From Hyphococcus sp. (lineage in GTDB: Bacteria > Pseudomonadota > Alphaproteobacteria > Caulobacterales > Parvularculaceae), in the NCBI GenBank assembly GCA_021776315.1, contig JAJFGD010000147.1, positions 1 through 51,108 of the forward strand: a DNA stretch of 51,108 nt, read 5' to 3'. Position 1 is the stretch's first letter. Each line of letters opens with the position of its first letter. Below the pieces are notes generated by a model. The model was not told the DNA's origin. It searched no databases and saw only the letters and a list, made by a program, of their open reading frames with translations. This document shows, piece after piece, positions 25,170-34,264 of this stretch. The translations under genes were made by a program, and so were the position numbers.

Positions 25170-25453
25170 TGTTTAAATTCCTGCTTGCGCCCAAGGTCGC
25201 TACGCACGGTGGGGCCAGTTTTGCGAATGGTTTCACGCAACGCTTCGCGTCCTGCTAGCACTCCGCCATCGCCAACCTCGATGAGATAGGCCTCCGCGAT
25301 TTCCGCCTCGCGGATTTGAACTGCGCCCAACACACTATTTGCGTCAGCCTTGTCAAAGAAGGCCGCATCAGTAAGACGCGTTGCCCACTGATCATTGCCG
25401 GACAAATACACAACCGCACCATCCGACAGTCGATTTCCAGTTATCACTTTCAT
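25166..25453 (-). CDS. DUF2849 protein
   Basis: This 95-residue soluble protein ('MKVITGNRLSDGAVVYLSGN', 'LIEVGDGGVLAGREALRETI') is of the DUF2849 family, regularly found between cysG and cysI in alphaproteobacteria. It overlaps cysG by four bases and the GST gene by four bases. The family has been proposed to support sulfite reductase, but no activity is established. No cofactor-binding cysteines are present. Confidence 0.88.
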   Translation of the reverse strand: MKVITGNRLSDGAVVYLSGNDQWATRLTDAAFFDKADANSVLGAVQIREAEIAEAYLIEVGDGGVLAGREALRETIRKTGPTVRSDLGRKQEFKQ

Positions 25454-26853
25454 GCAACACGCCTTTCTTGATTGACTGTTGTTAGAAGGTTTTCGCCATT
25501 TGCGAGCGCCGCCACTTCGCCAATGACCAACAGCGCTGGCCCAGTCACGCCGCCCGCTTTGATTAAGTCTGGCAGCGCTTCAAGGGCCCCTTTGACAATA
25601 ATTTCGGTTTCGCGCGTGCCATTTTCGATGACGGCGACAGGCGTCGATGCAGCGCGCCCATTTGATATCAGGCGACGGGCGATAAATTCCGCTTTGCCAA
25701 CACCCATATAAACAACGAGCGTATTTTTTAGTGCTGCAAGCGCTGCCCAATCCACATCGAGCTCATTTTCGCCTTTTGCATGACCGGTAACAAAAGTCAC
25801 CGCATGCGCCCAATCACGATGGGTGAGCGGCAATCCCGCGGCCGCAGCACAACCAGTGGCAGCGGTTATCCCAGGCGTCACATAGACGGGCAATCCAGCC
25901 GCACGCACTGTTTCCAATTCTTCACCGCCACGACCAAAAATAAAGGGATCGCCCCCTTTAAGCCGGACGACAATCTTACCTGCGCGTCCAAAGGCAATCA
26001 TTTTTGCCTCGATTTCATCTTGCGGCACGGCATGGTCAGATTTGGCCTTACCCACATAAAGACGCTCAGCATCCCGGCGCGCGAGTGCGAGCACCTCGTC
26101 GCTGACCAATCGGTCATACAAAATGACATCCGCAGATTGAATAAGACGAAACGCTTTTAGCGTCAGCAATTCCGGGTCACCGGGACCTGCGCCCACAATG
26201 TGCACAACGCCGCGGTCAGCAAACTTCGTATCGCTATTGACGAGCGCCAACATCGCTTCATGGGCACCTTTTGGGTCACCTGCCAAAACCTGTGCAGCGA
26301 TCGGTCCATCGAAAAACGATTCCCAAAATTCACGACGGTTTTGAGGGGCGATTTTGTTTTTTACAGCATCACGATAGCGCCCGGCGAAATCTAACAAGGC
26401 ACCTATATGGCTCGGCAACATGGATTCTATTTTTGCACGCAACGCCCGCCCATAAGCGGGGCCAGCACCATCTGTAGAAATGGCGATCGTCAATCGACCG
26501 CGCTCAATTATCGACGGCGTGGTGAAGTCACATAGCGCGGGCTGGTCAACAACATTGACCAAAATGCCTTTTTGACGGGCAATCTGCGCCCATTGCCCCG
26601 GCATTTCCGTTTCACAAACAGCGATGAAGACGAGAATTGCGCCATCAAAATCTGATTCCCTTGGCGAGCGATGAATCAACTCAGCCGTTGCTGACAGTTC
26701 GGCCTGCAGTGCATCGGATAGCACTGACCAAACAACTCGGACGCGGGCGCCGGCGCTAATCGCCAACTGTGCTTTTTTCAGCGCCGCCTCGCCGCCGCCG
26801 AGAATAACTACCCACCGGTCCTGCAAATCTATAAAGGCTGGAAATCGTTTCAT
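25450..26853 (-). CDS. cysG: Siroheme synthase CysG (bifunctional)
   Basis: This 467-residue protein makes the siroheme needed by CysI. The N-terminal domain (residues 1-200) is the dehydrogenase/ferrochelatase ('FIDLQDRWVVILGGGEAALK', 'GILVNVVDQPALCDFTTPSI'). The C-terminal domain is uroporphyrinogen-III methyltransferase ('VGAGPGDPELLTLKAFRLIQ', 'VVRLKGGDPFIFGRGGEELE', 'YVTPGITAATGCAAAAGLPL'). I start at the ATG at 26853 (MKRFPAFIDL) by family alignment; the open frame extends to 26937 without similarity, and no clear ribosome site is seen at either. It is the first gene of the sulfate operon. Confidence 0.93.
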   Translation of the reverse strand: MKRFPAFIDLQDRWVVILGGGEAALKKAQLAISAGARVRVVWSVLSDALQAELSATAELIHRSPRESDFDGAILVFIAVCETEMPGQWAQIARQKGILVNVVDQPALCDFTTPSIIERGRLTIAISTDGAGPAYGRALRAKIESMLPSHIGALLDFAGRYRDAVKNKIAPQNRREFWESFFDGPIAAQVLAGDPKGAHEAMLALVNSDTKFADRGVVHIVGAGPGDPELLTLKAFRLIQSADVILYDRLVSDEVLALARRDAERLYVGKAKSDHAVPQDEIEAKMIAFGRAGKIVVRLKGGDPFIFGRGGEELETVRAAGLPVYVTPGITAATGCAAAAGLPLTHRDWAHAVTFVTGHAKGENELDVDWAALAALKNTLVVYMGVGKAEFIARRLISNGRAASTPVAVIENGTRETEIIVKGALEALPDLIKAGGVTGPALLVIGEVAALANGENLLTTVNQERRVA

Positions 26854-27114
26854 GTTAGTTTTTCTATCAACTGACGTAGCTAAACACACGGTTTTGCCGA
26901 CGAAGCTACAAATAGGGCTTGCCCAAAAATGCTGCAAACCATTATTTTTTGGGTCTTTTGAAGATTTTCTAATGGCAAAGCGTTCACTGGCCCTTGTTTA
27001 GAAAAAATAGATAAACTACACCATCTTCACATTTCCGTGAGCACCTTCTAAATCCTTGATAAATTAGATCAGCTAATGGAATGTGCGCGCGTTGATTTGG
27101 GTAGAGAGACAAAA

Positions 27115-28050
27115 ATGAAACAAATTCCACCATTGAATGGGCTTCGCGTCTTTGAGGCCGCAGCCCGGCATTTGAGTTTTACTAAAGCAGCGGACGAGTT
27201 GAACGTCACACCCGGTGCCGTCAGTCAGCAAATCAAAGCACTCGAGGATTTTCTGCAAACCCCCGTCTTTCGTCGGCAAAAAAGGTCACTTTTGCTAACG
27301 GACGAAGCGCAAGCCAGCCTGCCAATTTTGCGCGAGGGCTTTGACAAGCTTGCGGAGGCGGGAAAAATCTTATCGGCAAAGTCAGACACGGGCCGTCTCA
27401 CGGTCTCCGTTGCCCCATCCCTCGCCTCAAAATGGCTGGTGCCTCGCTTAGATCGGTTTCAAGAAGCACACCCTGAGATCGATGTCTGGGTTTCCGCTGA
27501 TATGGATGTAGTCGATTTCGCTGTCGATGATGTTGATATGGCCATCCGTTATGGCCAAGGGGCTTATCCCGGCCTTGTTGCAGAACATTTGATGGCAGAG
27601 ACAATTGTGCCCGTCTGTAGCCCTAATCTGCTGACCAGTGACCACCCGTTAAAGTCACCGGAAGATCTAACGCATCACACACTCCTTCATGATATCAGTC
27701 CGGATAAGGATGAAAGTTGCCCGACTTGGCCGATGTGGCTGAAGGCCGCCGGAATCTGTCATCGCGCAGGGGAACGTGGCCTCAAATTTAATCAATCGAG
27801 CTTGGTGATTGAGGCGGCGGTTGCAGGAAAAGGTGTCGCCCTTGCGAAATCAGCACTCGCTTTGGCAGACCTAGAAGCTGCTCGCCTCGTCATTCCGTTC
27901 GACATGACGACGCCTACGAATTTTGGCTATTTTATTGTGCATCCACCATCGAAATCTTCGTCGCCGGCCGTAAAGCTCTTCTCAGCTTGGCTTAAGGAAG
28001 AAGCGGCCACCACGATGAATGCGACCCAATCACAGGAAGCTGCAGCTTAG
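27115..28050 (+). CDS. LysR-type regulator, GcvA-like
   Basis: This 311-residue LysR-type regulator has the GcvA-branch N-terminus 'PPLNGLRVFEAAARHLSFTK' and 'VTPGAVSQQIKALEDFL'. Its effector domain has 'DVDMAIRYGQGAYPGL' and 'VAGKGVALAKSALALADLEA', both typical of that branch. The ATG at 27115 follows GAGAGACAAAA; an upstream in-frame ATG at 27076 adds 13 unlikely residues. It is divergent from cysG across 261 bases, so it may regulate the sulfate operon, but it is not of the CysB type and the link is positional only. Confidence 0.88.
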   Translation: MKQIPPLNGLRVFEAAARHLSFTKAADELNVTPGAVSQQIKALEDFLQTPVFRRQKRSLLLTDEAQASLPILREGFDKLAEAGKILSAKSDTGRLTVSVAPSLASKWLVPRLDRFQEAHPEIDVWVSADMDVVDFAVDDVDMAIRYGQGAYPGLVAEHLMAETIVPVCSPNLLTSDHPLKSPEDLTHHTLLHDISPDKDESCPTWPMWLKAAGICHRAGERGLKFNQSSLVIEAAVAGKGVALAKSALALADLEAARLVIPFDMTTPTNFGYFIVHPPSKSSSPAVKLFSAWLKEEAATTMNATQSQEAAA

Positions 28051-28247
28051 AAAGGTTGGCGGTTAAATTTCGAGGTATTGTTCACCTGCGAGAAAATCAG
28101 CACCCGCGCGCTATTTTTTGGGGAGACAGCACGCGGGCGCTGGGAACCAACTCGTCAGGAACCCCCTAGAGCCGTATTCGTTGTTATTGTGTAGCAATCA
28201 AAAGACTTTTTGCAAGACTTGACTGCTTACAATCAGTTAAGCAGGCA

Positions 28248-28688
28248 CTAGGGTTTATAAGCCTCGCCTAGCTGATCTAAACATGCACAAACGGCTTCAA
28301 ATATAAGCAATGTCGATGCATGACGCTGCGGGTAATCGCGAATAGATGCCAACAAACTGAGGTCTTTCCAACGGTCGCCCGACGGGGGTGACCCCGCCTC
28401 TTTCAACATCGCACGCATTTGATCGCGCAGTACATACAACTCCTGCGGCGATGCGCCAAAAATATTTCGCGCTACGATAGAAGCTGAGGCCTGCCCCAAA
28501 GCGCATGCGCGGGCGGACATCCCGAACGCTGAAACCACCCCGTCCGCCAAGGACAAGTCAACTTCAACCTCAGACCCGCAGACACGGCTAATTTTTTTCG
28601 CCGTGGCTTGCGGGTTTTCGAGGCGCGCCGCGGCAGGAATCGCCGCCGCCGCATCTAAAATACCACCTGTATATAGATCGCTAATCAT
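28248..28688 (-). CDS. NifU/IscU-like iron-sulfur scaffold family protein
   Basis: This is a 146-residue protein of the NifU N-terminal-like family. Two of the scaffold cysteines can be recognised: 'SRVCGSEVEVDL' and 'MSARACALGQASASI', with the third near the C-terminus in 'EAVCACLDQLGEA'. The arrangement matches the short alphaproteobacterial 'iron-sulfur cluster assembly scaffold' group rather than full NifU. AGAGAAG precedes the ATG at 28688; the longer frame would run into the pirin gene. Whether it assembles clusters in this organism cannot be told from sequence. Confidence 0.75.
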   Translation of the reverse strand: MISDLYTGGILDAAAAIPAAARLENPQATAKKISRVCGSEVEVDLSLADGVVSAFGMSARACALGQASASIVARNIFGASPQELYVLRDQMRAMLKEAGSPPSGDRWKDLSLLASIRDYPQRHASTLLIFEAVCACLDQLGEAYKP

Positions 28689-28710
28689 CTTCTCTTTTGT
28701 GGCGATTTTC

Positions 28711-29409
28711 CTAGGCCAAATCAAACAGTAAAATCTCACTGTCTGCGAGCGCTTTAAAGGAAAGCGTATCGTGATCTTCTATTTTCGCACCATCACCCGC
28801 TTGCATGACTGATCCTTCAGGAAGCTCGATGCCGCCTTTGGCCACTTGCAACCAACCAGATCGCCCGCTGGCAAAATCGTGATGACGCGTGTCGCCAACC
28901 TTTAGGAGTGATGCGTATAGGTCTGCATCTTGATTTATCTGTATCGAACCATGCCGACCATCACCACTCGCCAATAGTGCCAAGCCATCCCCGCGCACAT
29001 CACCGATTTTGCGTTCTTCATATCGCGGCTGTGCGCCTTTGACATTCGGCAACAACCAAATCTGATAGAGATGCAACGGGTATTCATCGGACGCATTAAA
29101 CTCACTATGAGTGACGCCACGACCCGCACACATATATTGAACCATGCCGGGCGTAATGACGCCGCCGCCACCGGTTGAATCCTTATGCGTCAACGCACCG
29201 TCGAGAACATAGGTTATAATTTCCATATCCTGATGTGGATGAGGCGGAAAGCCAGCACCCGGATTGATATAATCCTCATTCATGACACGTAGCGGCCCGA
29301 ACCCCATATAGTCAGGGTGATGGTAGCCTCCGAATGAAAATGTATGACGCGCATCCAACCAACCATGATTGGCATGGCCGCGATCGATGCCTTTGCGGAT
29401 CGTAATCAT
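28711..29409 (-). CDS. Pirin-family cupin protein
   Basis: This 232-residue bicupin is of the pirin/YhhW type. The metal site is visible in 'GFPPHPHQDMEIITYVLDG' (two His, about residues 56-60) and 'CAGRGVTHSEFNAS' (His, Glu, about 101-103). The N-terminal 'DARHTFSFGGYHHPDYMGFG' is a family hallmark. Some relatives are quercetinases and others act as redox-sensing cofactors; the substrate here is unknown. The Fe-S scaffold-like gene follows 22 bases later in the same direction. Confidence 0.92.
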   Translation of the reverse strand: MITIRKGIDRGHANHGWLDARHTFSFGGYHHPDYMGFGPLRVMNEDYINPGAGFPPHPHQDMEIITYVLDGALTHKDSTGGGGVITPGMVQYMCAGRGVTHSEFNASDEYPLHLYQIWLLPNVKGAQPRYEERKIGDVRGDGLALLASGDGRHGSIQINQDADLYASLLKVGDTRHHDFASGRSGWLQVAKGGIELPEGSVMQAGDGAKIEDHDTLSFKALADSEILLFDLA

Positions 29410-29589
29410 AACGCCTCCTTACTAAAGCGCGCCCGCCAATTCGTGTAGCCGGACGTTTAAAATACCGCGTGTTTTCACGGAAAATTTTTGGATGAGTGTC
29501 ATGATATTTAGGAAGGCAGAATGCATTTTAAAGGGGTCACTCATACCCGCGAAATCACAAAAGGGGGAGCCCGGACTATGCAGGAATCG

Positions 29590-30567
29590 TCAACGGAGGA
29601 TCAAAATTGCCGCGGCCAAGAGGGTCAACAAAAATACGAGAACGCCGATATTCACGCGGGTGGCTTTTGATGCAGAGATTTGTTCGATCCATGTACGCGG
29701 TCGAATACCTTTGTAAGAAAACACCAAAAGTGCCGCCAAGTTCACACAAACAACATTGACCGTCAGCAATAATGCGGCGCGTATCGCATTTTCAAAGTCT
29801 CCCGCTCCAAGGTACATCCCTGCCGCTGCTGAGGGTGGTAGTAGCGCCACTGCAACCATAACGCCCACCAATGCCGTCGGCAGTCCGATGGCAATCGACA
29901 ACGCTGCCGCACCGCCCGATGCCAGGGCCAAAGCCATTGAATCAAGACCAAGCGCGGTGCGCGTCGTCAATTCTCCACTGGAGAAATCAACCGGAAATAC
30001 GGCACCGATAAAAACTGATATGATTGCGCCCAAAGCCAAACCAGCCAGGGCAGTGCGTGATGAACGGAGCAATAGTGCCAAATCACCAATGGCCGCCGCA
30101 AAAGCAAATGCCACCACTGGCCCCAAAAGCGGCGCAATAACCATCGCACCAATTACCACCGCCACATTATTGGCAGACAAACCGATAGCAGCGACAATTG
30201 TTGATAGGGCCGTGAAAATTAGGAAATCATTTGTCAGCGCTGCGCCAGCTGCCGTGTCCTGATAAATTTCCTCGCGAGAGGCAGCCGTTTTCTTTCGCTT
30301 TTCTTTCTCGGGTTGTTTGCCTTCCGGTTTGGGTGCCATCGCTTCAACAGGAAGGACAATGATGCGCCAATTTTTTTCATCTTCAAACAGACTTTGCAAT
30401 GCATCCATAAGCTCTTGCGTCGCACCGCTTTCGAAAACGGCGCGCAAAACACACCGCCCGTCGCCATCGACATCACTCATACGCCAGTGCAAAGCCTCAG
30501 AAAGCTCTGCATATTTCTTGATACGTTCGCAGTAGCTTTCTGGAAATTCTACTTCGATTAGGCGCAT
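29590..30567 (-). CDS. DUF389 (TIGR00341-type) membrane protein
   Basis: This 325-residue protein has a soluble N-terminal ferredoxin-like part (residues 1-95), a Lys/Glu-rich linker ('GKQPEKEKRKKTAASRE'), then about seven membrane helices. The helices carry 'VIGAMVIAPLLGPVVAFAFA' and 'VGVMVAVALLPPSAAAGMYL', the signature of DUF389. The function of the family is unknown; transport is assumed. The start is by homology at MRLIEVEF (30567), seven bases after the cysS stop, so it is probably co-transcribed with cysS. No strong ribosome site is seen. Confidence 0.88.
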   Translation of the reverse strand: MRLIEVEFPESYCERIKKYAELSEALHWRMSDVDGDGRCVLRAVFESGATQELMDALQSLFEDEKNWRIIVLPVEAMAPKPEGKQPEKEKRKKTAASREEIYQDTAAGAALTNDFLIFTALSTIVAAIGLSANNVAVVIGAMVIAPLLGPVVAFAFAAAIGDLALLLRSSRTALAGLALGAIISVFIGAVFPVDFSSGELTTRTALGLDSMALALASGGAAALSIAIGLPTALVGVMVAVALLPPSAAAGMYLGAGDFENAIRAALLLTVNVVCVNLAALLVFSYKGIRPRTWIEQISASKATRVNIGVLVFLLTLLAAAILILR

Positions 30568-30574
30568 TTGGGCT

Positions 30575-31960
30575 TCAACCCCGACGCCAAGTGGCCCCAT
30601 CGGGCCCATCTTCGATGATCACACCATTTACCGCAAGGTCATCACGAATTTGATCCGACTTCGCAAAATCTTTCGCTTTGCGAGCATCGGCGCGCTCGAT
30701 CAAAAGAGCATCAATCTCTGCATCTGACGGGCCGTCTCCTGCATCGCCCTTGAACCAATTCGCTGGGTCATGATTGAAAAAGCCCATCAATCGTCCCGCA
30801 TTTCGTAAACGGGTCAAAGCGGTCGCGCGCGCATCACCATCCATTTGGTTTGCCATGTCGCGCAATTCATGCAACCCCGCAAAGGCTTCTGGCGTGTTCA
30901 AATCATCGCTTAGCGCCATAAAGATACTGTGCGGCACGTCACCAGTATCATCAGAGAAAGGAATTTCCTCCAACAAACGATAAAAACGGTCGAGCTGCTT
31001 TTTCGATTGAACCAACAAGCTTTCTGTCCATTCCAATGGTTGGCGGTAATGTGCAGAAAGCAATGCCCAACGGATCACTTCACCTGGCCATTCTTTTAAC
31101 AGGTCGTGAGCAAGAACAACGTTGCCGATCGATTTCGACATTTTGTCAGCGCCCATCCGAAGAAAACCATTATGAACCCAATAGCGCGCCAATGGTGCAC
31201 CATCATGAGTACATGCTGTTTTCGCAATTTCGTTTTCATGATGCGGGAAACGCAAATCCTGCCCGCCGCCATGAATGTCAATCGTCCTGCCGAGCTGGGC
31301 CTCGATCATCACAGAACACTCAAGGTGCCAACCAGGGCGGCCACGTCCCCACGGGCTATCCCAACCAGGTTCATCACCCTTGGATGGCTTCCATAAAACG
31401 AAGTCGGCGGCGTTCTTTTTATATGGTGCCACTTCGACACGCGCACCAGCAATCATCTCGTCACGATCAACACCAGAAAGATTTCCGTATTCTGAGTAAC
31501 TGTCGACATTGAATAAAACGTGCCCATCACCCTCATAGGCTGCACCTTTTGTCATCAGCGATTCGATCATTGCGATCATTGGTGCAATATGTTGTGTGGC
31601 CTCCGGTTCTATCGTTGGTGCCAGAACACCCAACCCACCCATATCGTCACGATAAATTTTCGTAAACTTGCTGGTAATGTCACTGATCGGCAAACCGGTC
31701 TCTTGGGATGCCTTGATGATCTTATCTTCAATGTCCGTGATATTGCGGGCATAGATTACATGCTCTTCGCCAAAATGTGCACGCAAAACTCGAAAGAGGA
31801 GATCAAACGCCACAGCAGATCGAGCATTGCCAATATGCGCATAGCTATAGACCGTCGGACCGCACACATAGAGCGTCACCCGTTTTGGGTCGGCAGGTTC
31901 GAAGTCGCGCTTCTCGCGCGCCATACTGTCATAGATCTTCAAAGTCGTTTCTTGGGGCAT
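30575..31960 (-). CDS. cysS: Cysteinyl-tRNA synthetase
   Basis: This 461-residue class I synthetase charges tRNA-Cys. The zinc/HIGH region is 'YVCGPTVYSYAHIGNARS' (about residues 31-48), the second zinc part is 'GWHLECSVM' with 'DLRFPHHENEIA', and the KMSKS loop is 'ADKMSKSIGN' (about residue 280). The C-terminal anticodon-binding part ends '...DGPDGATWRRG', the normal family end. It is complete, with normal length. The DUF389 gene follows closely. Confidence 0.96.
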   Translation of the reverse strand: MPQETTLKIYDSMAREKRDFEPADPKRVTLYVCGPTVYSYAHIGNARSAVAFDLLFRVLRAHFGEEHVIYARNITDIEDKIIKASQETGLPISDITSKFTKIYRDDMGGLGVLAPTIEPEATQHIAPMIAMIESLMTKGAAYEGDGHVLFNVDSYSEYGNLSGVDRDEMIAGARVEVAPYKKNAADFVLWKPSKGDEPGWDSPWGRGRPGWHLECSVMIEAQLGRTIDIHGGGQDLRFPHHENEIAKTACTHDGAPLARYWVHNGFLRMGADKMSKSIGNVVLAHDLLKEWPGEVIRWALLSAHYRQPLEWTESLLVQSKKQLDRFYRLLEEIPFSDDTGDVPHSIFMALSDDLNTPEAFAGLHELRDMANQMDGDARATALTRLRNAGRLMGFFNHDPANWFKGDAGDGPSDAEIDALLIERADARKAKDFAKSDQIRDDLAVNGVIIEDGPDGATWRRG

Positions 31961-32088
31961 CTTCCAGGCCTTTTTTGTCAGATGCTTGCTAACCGGGCCG
32001 CACCGTTATGGCAATAAGTGAAAATTTCTATGGTCGAAATGCTCTGGCCAATGCGGGAATGAAAACAAACGGAACGTATCCGGATAGC

Positions 32089-32787
32089 TTAGCCCATGCC
32101 GCCAACACCAGCAGTCTGGCCATGTTTGCGTTTATCGAGAATATTCGTCCAGATCGCCAGAGATATCCACGAAAGGTGGAAAACAATACCAATGCTAAAA
32201 ATGAGAATGCCTGAAAATGGCCCCACGGCCATACGTGCAAAAAAATCTTCCATGCTTGCCACTGGCACCGGATGGATAATTATTTTTCCATAATAGGCAA
32301 CGGCCTGGAATCCAAAAATCCACATATAGTTGCGACGCAGTCTCCGACCCATGGAGCGCCAAAAACCAATATGATATTGCGGCAACAAATAATCATTCGC
32401 CAACACGTCTTGCCACTCGCCCGGTTTTGGACGGGATGACCGAAATAACATTGGCGCATAGAAATTTGTTTCGATCCACCGACAACGGGCGCGCCAGACA
32501 TTAAAGAAGCGATAGCGCCGCGATTCCAAAATCAGGAACATGCAAATCAAAATTCCTACCAACAATAATGGTAAGGGCGATGCAGAGGGAGAGGCATAGG
32601 TAACTGACAAAGCCAACCCAAGCGTCACCACAGACCAATTTGTAGTATTATCGAGGCGCGTGCGCCAGATCGTCGATCGGTAGACTTCGCCCCGATATAG
32701 ATGGGCCAGCGCCCCAATCTCGGCACTATCAAATTCATTGCCTGTGCCGCCATCGGGCGTCTGCCATTTTTTCCAATCATCACTCAT
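32089..32787 (-). CDS. DUF2270 membrane protein
   Basis: This 232-residue protein opens with a soluble segment containing 'HLYRGEVYRSTIWRTRLDNT', the DUF2270 signature. Hydrophobic helices follow (about residues 52-90, 157-172 and 186-215) with 'FLILESRRYRFFNVWRARCR' between. Function is unknown. It is a single gene between cysS and the divergent MATE transporter, ending 'TAGVGGMG'. Confidence 0.86.
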   Translation of the reverse strand: MSDDWKKWQTPDGGTGNEFDSAEIGALAHLYRGEVYRSTIWRTRLDNTTNWSVVTLGLALSVTYASPSASPLPLLLVGILICMFLILESRRYRFFNVWRARCRWIETNFYAPMLFRSSRPKPGEWQDVLANDYLLPQYHIGFWRSMGRRLRRNYMWIFGFQAVAYYGKIIIHPVPVASMEDFFARMAVGPFSGILIFSIGIVFHLSWISLAIWTNILDKRKHGQTAGVGGMG

Positions 32788-32878
32788 AGGGCATTGTCGT
32801 CACATTCGCCTTGCTGTGGCAAGGTAGTCGACAGGATTGCCATAGATCGCTATCCGCTTACGGCTAAGAGGAGCAGCG

Positions 32879-34246
32879 ATGACCACCCAAGACAATTCCT
32901 TTCAGGATGTGACATTTCGGGAAATCATCCGTTTGGCGTGGCCCGCTTCCGTAGCGGCGTCGGTTACACCGTTATTGGGGGCGATTGATGTTTGGGCCCT
33001 GGCCCAGTCCGCTCGCCCCCTTGATATCGCCGCGGTCGGCCTTGGCGCCGTTATTTTTTCTCTCGCCTATTGGAGTTTTGGCTTTTTACGCATGAGCGTT
33101 GCCGGCCTTACTGCACAGGCCGCTGGTGGTGACGACGAAACCGAAGCACGCGCTGCCTTGGTTCGTGGCGGCGTCATTGGTGGTGCAATTGGCCTCGCTT
33201 TGGTCCTGTTACAGGTACCGATGGGCAACCTTTCATTTCAGCTTCTCGCGATAGGGTCTGAGGCGAGCGATGAGACCATGCGCGCTGGACAAGAATATTT
33301 CGCTATTCGTATCTGGGGAGCACCTTTTGTATTGGCTTCATATGCGGCCTTTGGGTGGTTGACCGCGCGCGGGCGCACCGATTACCTGATGATCGTGAGC
33401 CTTATCATCACGGGGCTGAATATTATTCTCGACTATTGGTTTGTGGTCGGACTCGGCATGGGGGCAAGTGGCGTCGCCGCCGGAACACTTATCGCTGAGG
33501 TTGCCGGATTTTTCGCGTGCCTATTATTTGTTTTTCTTGTGTTGCAACAACATGGCGGGATCAAAAACCATTGGCGCAGTCATGAATTCTGGGCTCCAGA
33601 CCGCTTACGGCGCACGATTTCCGTTAATCGCGATATATTCATTCGCACAGTCTTATTGGCTTTTTGTTTTTCATGGTTCGTCCAACGAAGCGGTGCTTTT
33701 GGCGACGTCACGCTCGCCGCCAACCAAACCTTGCTGCAATTGTTTTTGTTTACAGGGTTGGCTTTAGACGGTACGGCCATCGCCGCAGAAACCCTTGTGG
33801 GCCGCGCCCTTGGTATGCGTGATCGCCAGCACGGCATTATTCGCTATCAATCAGCCATACGAAGCACTTTTATCTTAGCGATGATCGCAGCTGTTTTCTT
33901 TTCCGCATTATATTGGGCAGCAGGCGATTGGCTGATCGCATTGCTGACGCCCGAAGGTCCTATCCGTGAAGCTTCTAAACAATTTATGCCGTGGGTGATC
34001 ATTAGTCCGATGATTGTTGTCATCGGCTTTCAATTGGATGGGATTTTTGTTGGTGCCACCCGTGCAGTGGAGATGCGTGACTCCATGATCATGTCGACAA
34101 TAGTCTTTTTACCGGCATCTGCCCTGATGCTAGAACGGTTTGGCAATCATGGGCTTTGGGCTGCCTTTTCGCTCTATTTCATACTCCGCGCGGTAACCCT
34201 AGTCATTTATTTACCGCGCATCAAAGCGAGCTTTTCCGAACAGTAA
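32879..34246 (+). CDS. MATE-family efflux transporter (DinF-like)
   Basis: This is a 455-residue multidrug and toxin extrusion transporter with about 12 membrane helices. Typical features are 'IIRLAWPASVAASVTPLLGA' near the N-terminus, 'GFLRMSVAGLTAQAAGGDDE' and the second-half repeat 'LALDGTAIAAETLVGRALGM'. The DinF branch is suggested by 'QLFLFTGLALDGTAIAAE'. AAGAGGAGC lies before the ATG. It stands alone, divergent from DUF2270; substrate unknown. Confidence 0.93.
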   Translation: MTTQDNSFQDVTFREIIRLAWPASVAASVTPLLGAIDVWALAQSARPLDIAAVGLGAVIFSLAYWSFGFLRMSVAGLTAQAAGGDDETEARAALVRGGVIGGAIGLALVLLQVPMGNLSFQLLAIGSEASDETMRAGQEYFAIRIWGAPFVLASYAAFGWLTARGRTDYLMIVSLIITGLNIILDYWFVVGLGMGASGVAAGTLIAEVAGFFACLLFVFLVLQQHGGIKNHWRSHEFWAPDRLRRTISVNRDIFIRTVLLAFCFSWFVQRSGAFGDVTLAANQTLLQLFLFTGLALDGTAIAAETLVGRALGMRDRQHGIIRYQSAIRSTFILAMIAAVFFSALYWAAGDWLIALLTPEGPIREASKQFMPWVIISPMIVVIGFQLDGIFVGATRAVEMRDSMIMSTIVFLPASALMLERFGNHGLWAAFSLYFILRAVTLVIYLPRIKASFSEQ

Positions 34247-34264
34247 CGCCAAATTCCACATTCT

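Noticed and set aside
28093-28134. Imperfect CCCGCG...CGCGGG hairpin after the LysR gene, considered as a terminator
   Set aside because: The stem has a mismatch and a long loop and is not followed by a U-tract.
29756-30262. Long plus-strand frame of 168 codons
   Set aside because: It lies antisense to the clear DUF389 membrane protein gene and reads as a low-complexity shadow of it.
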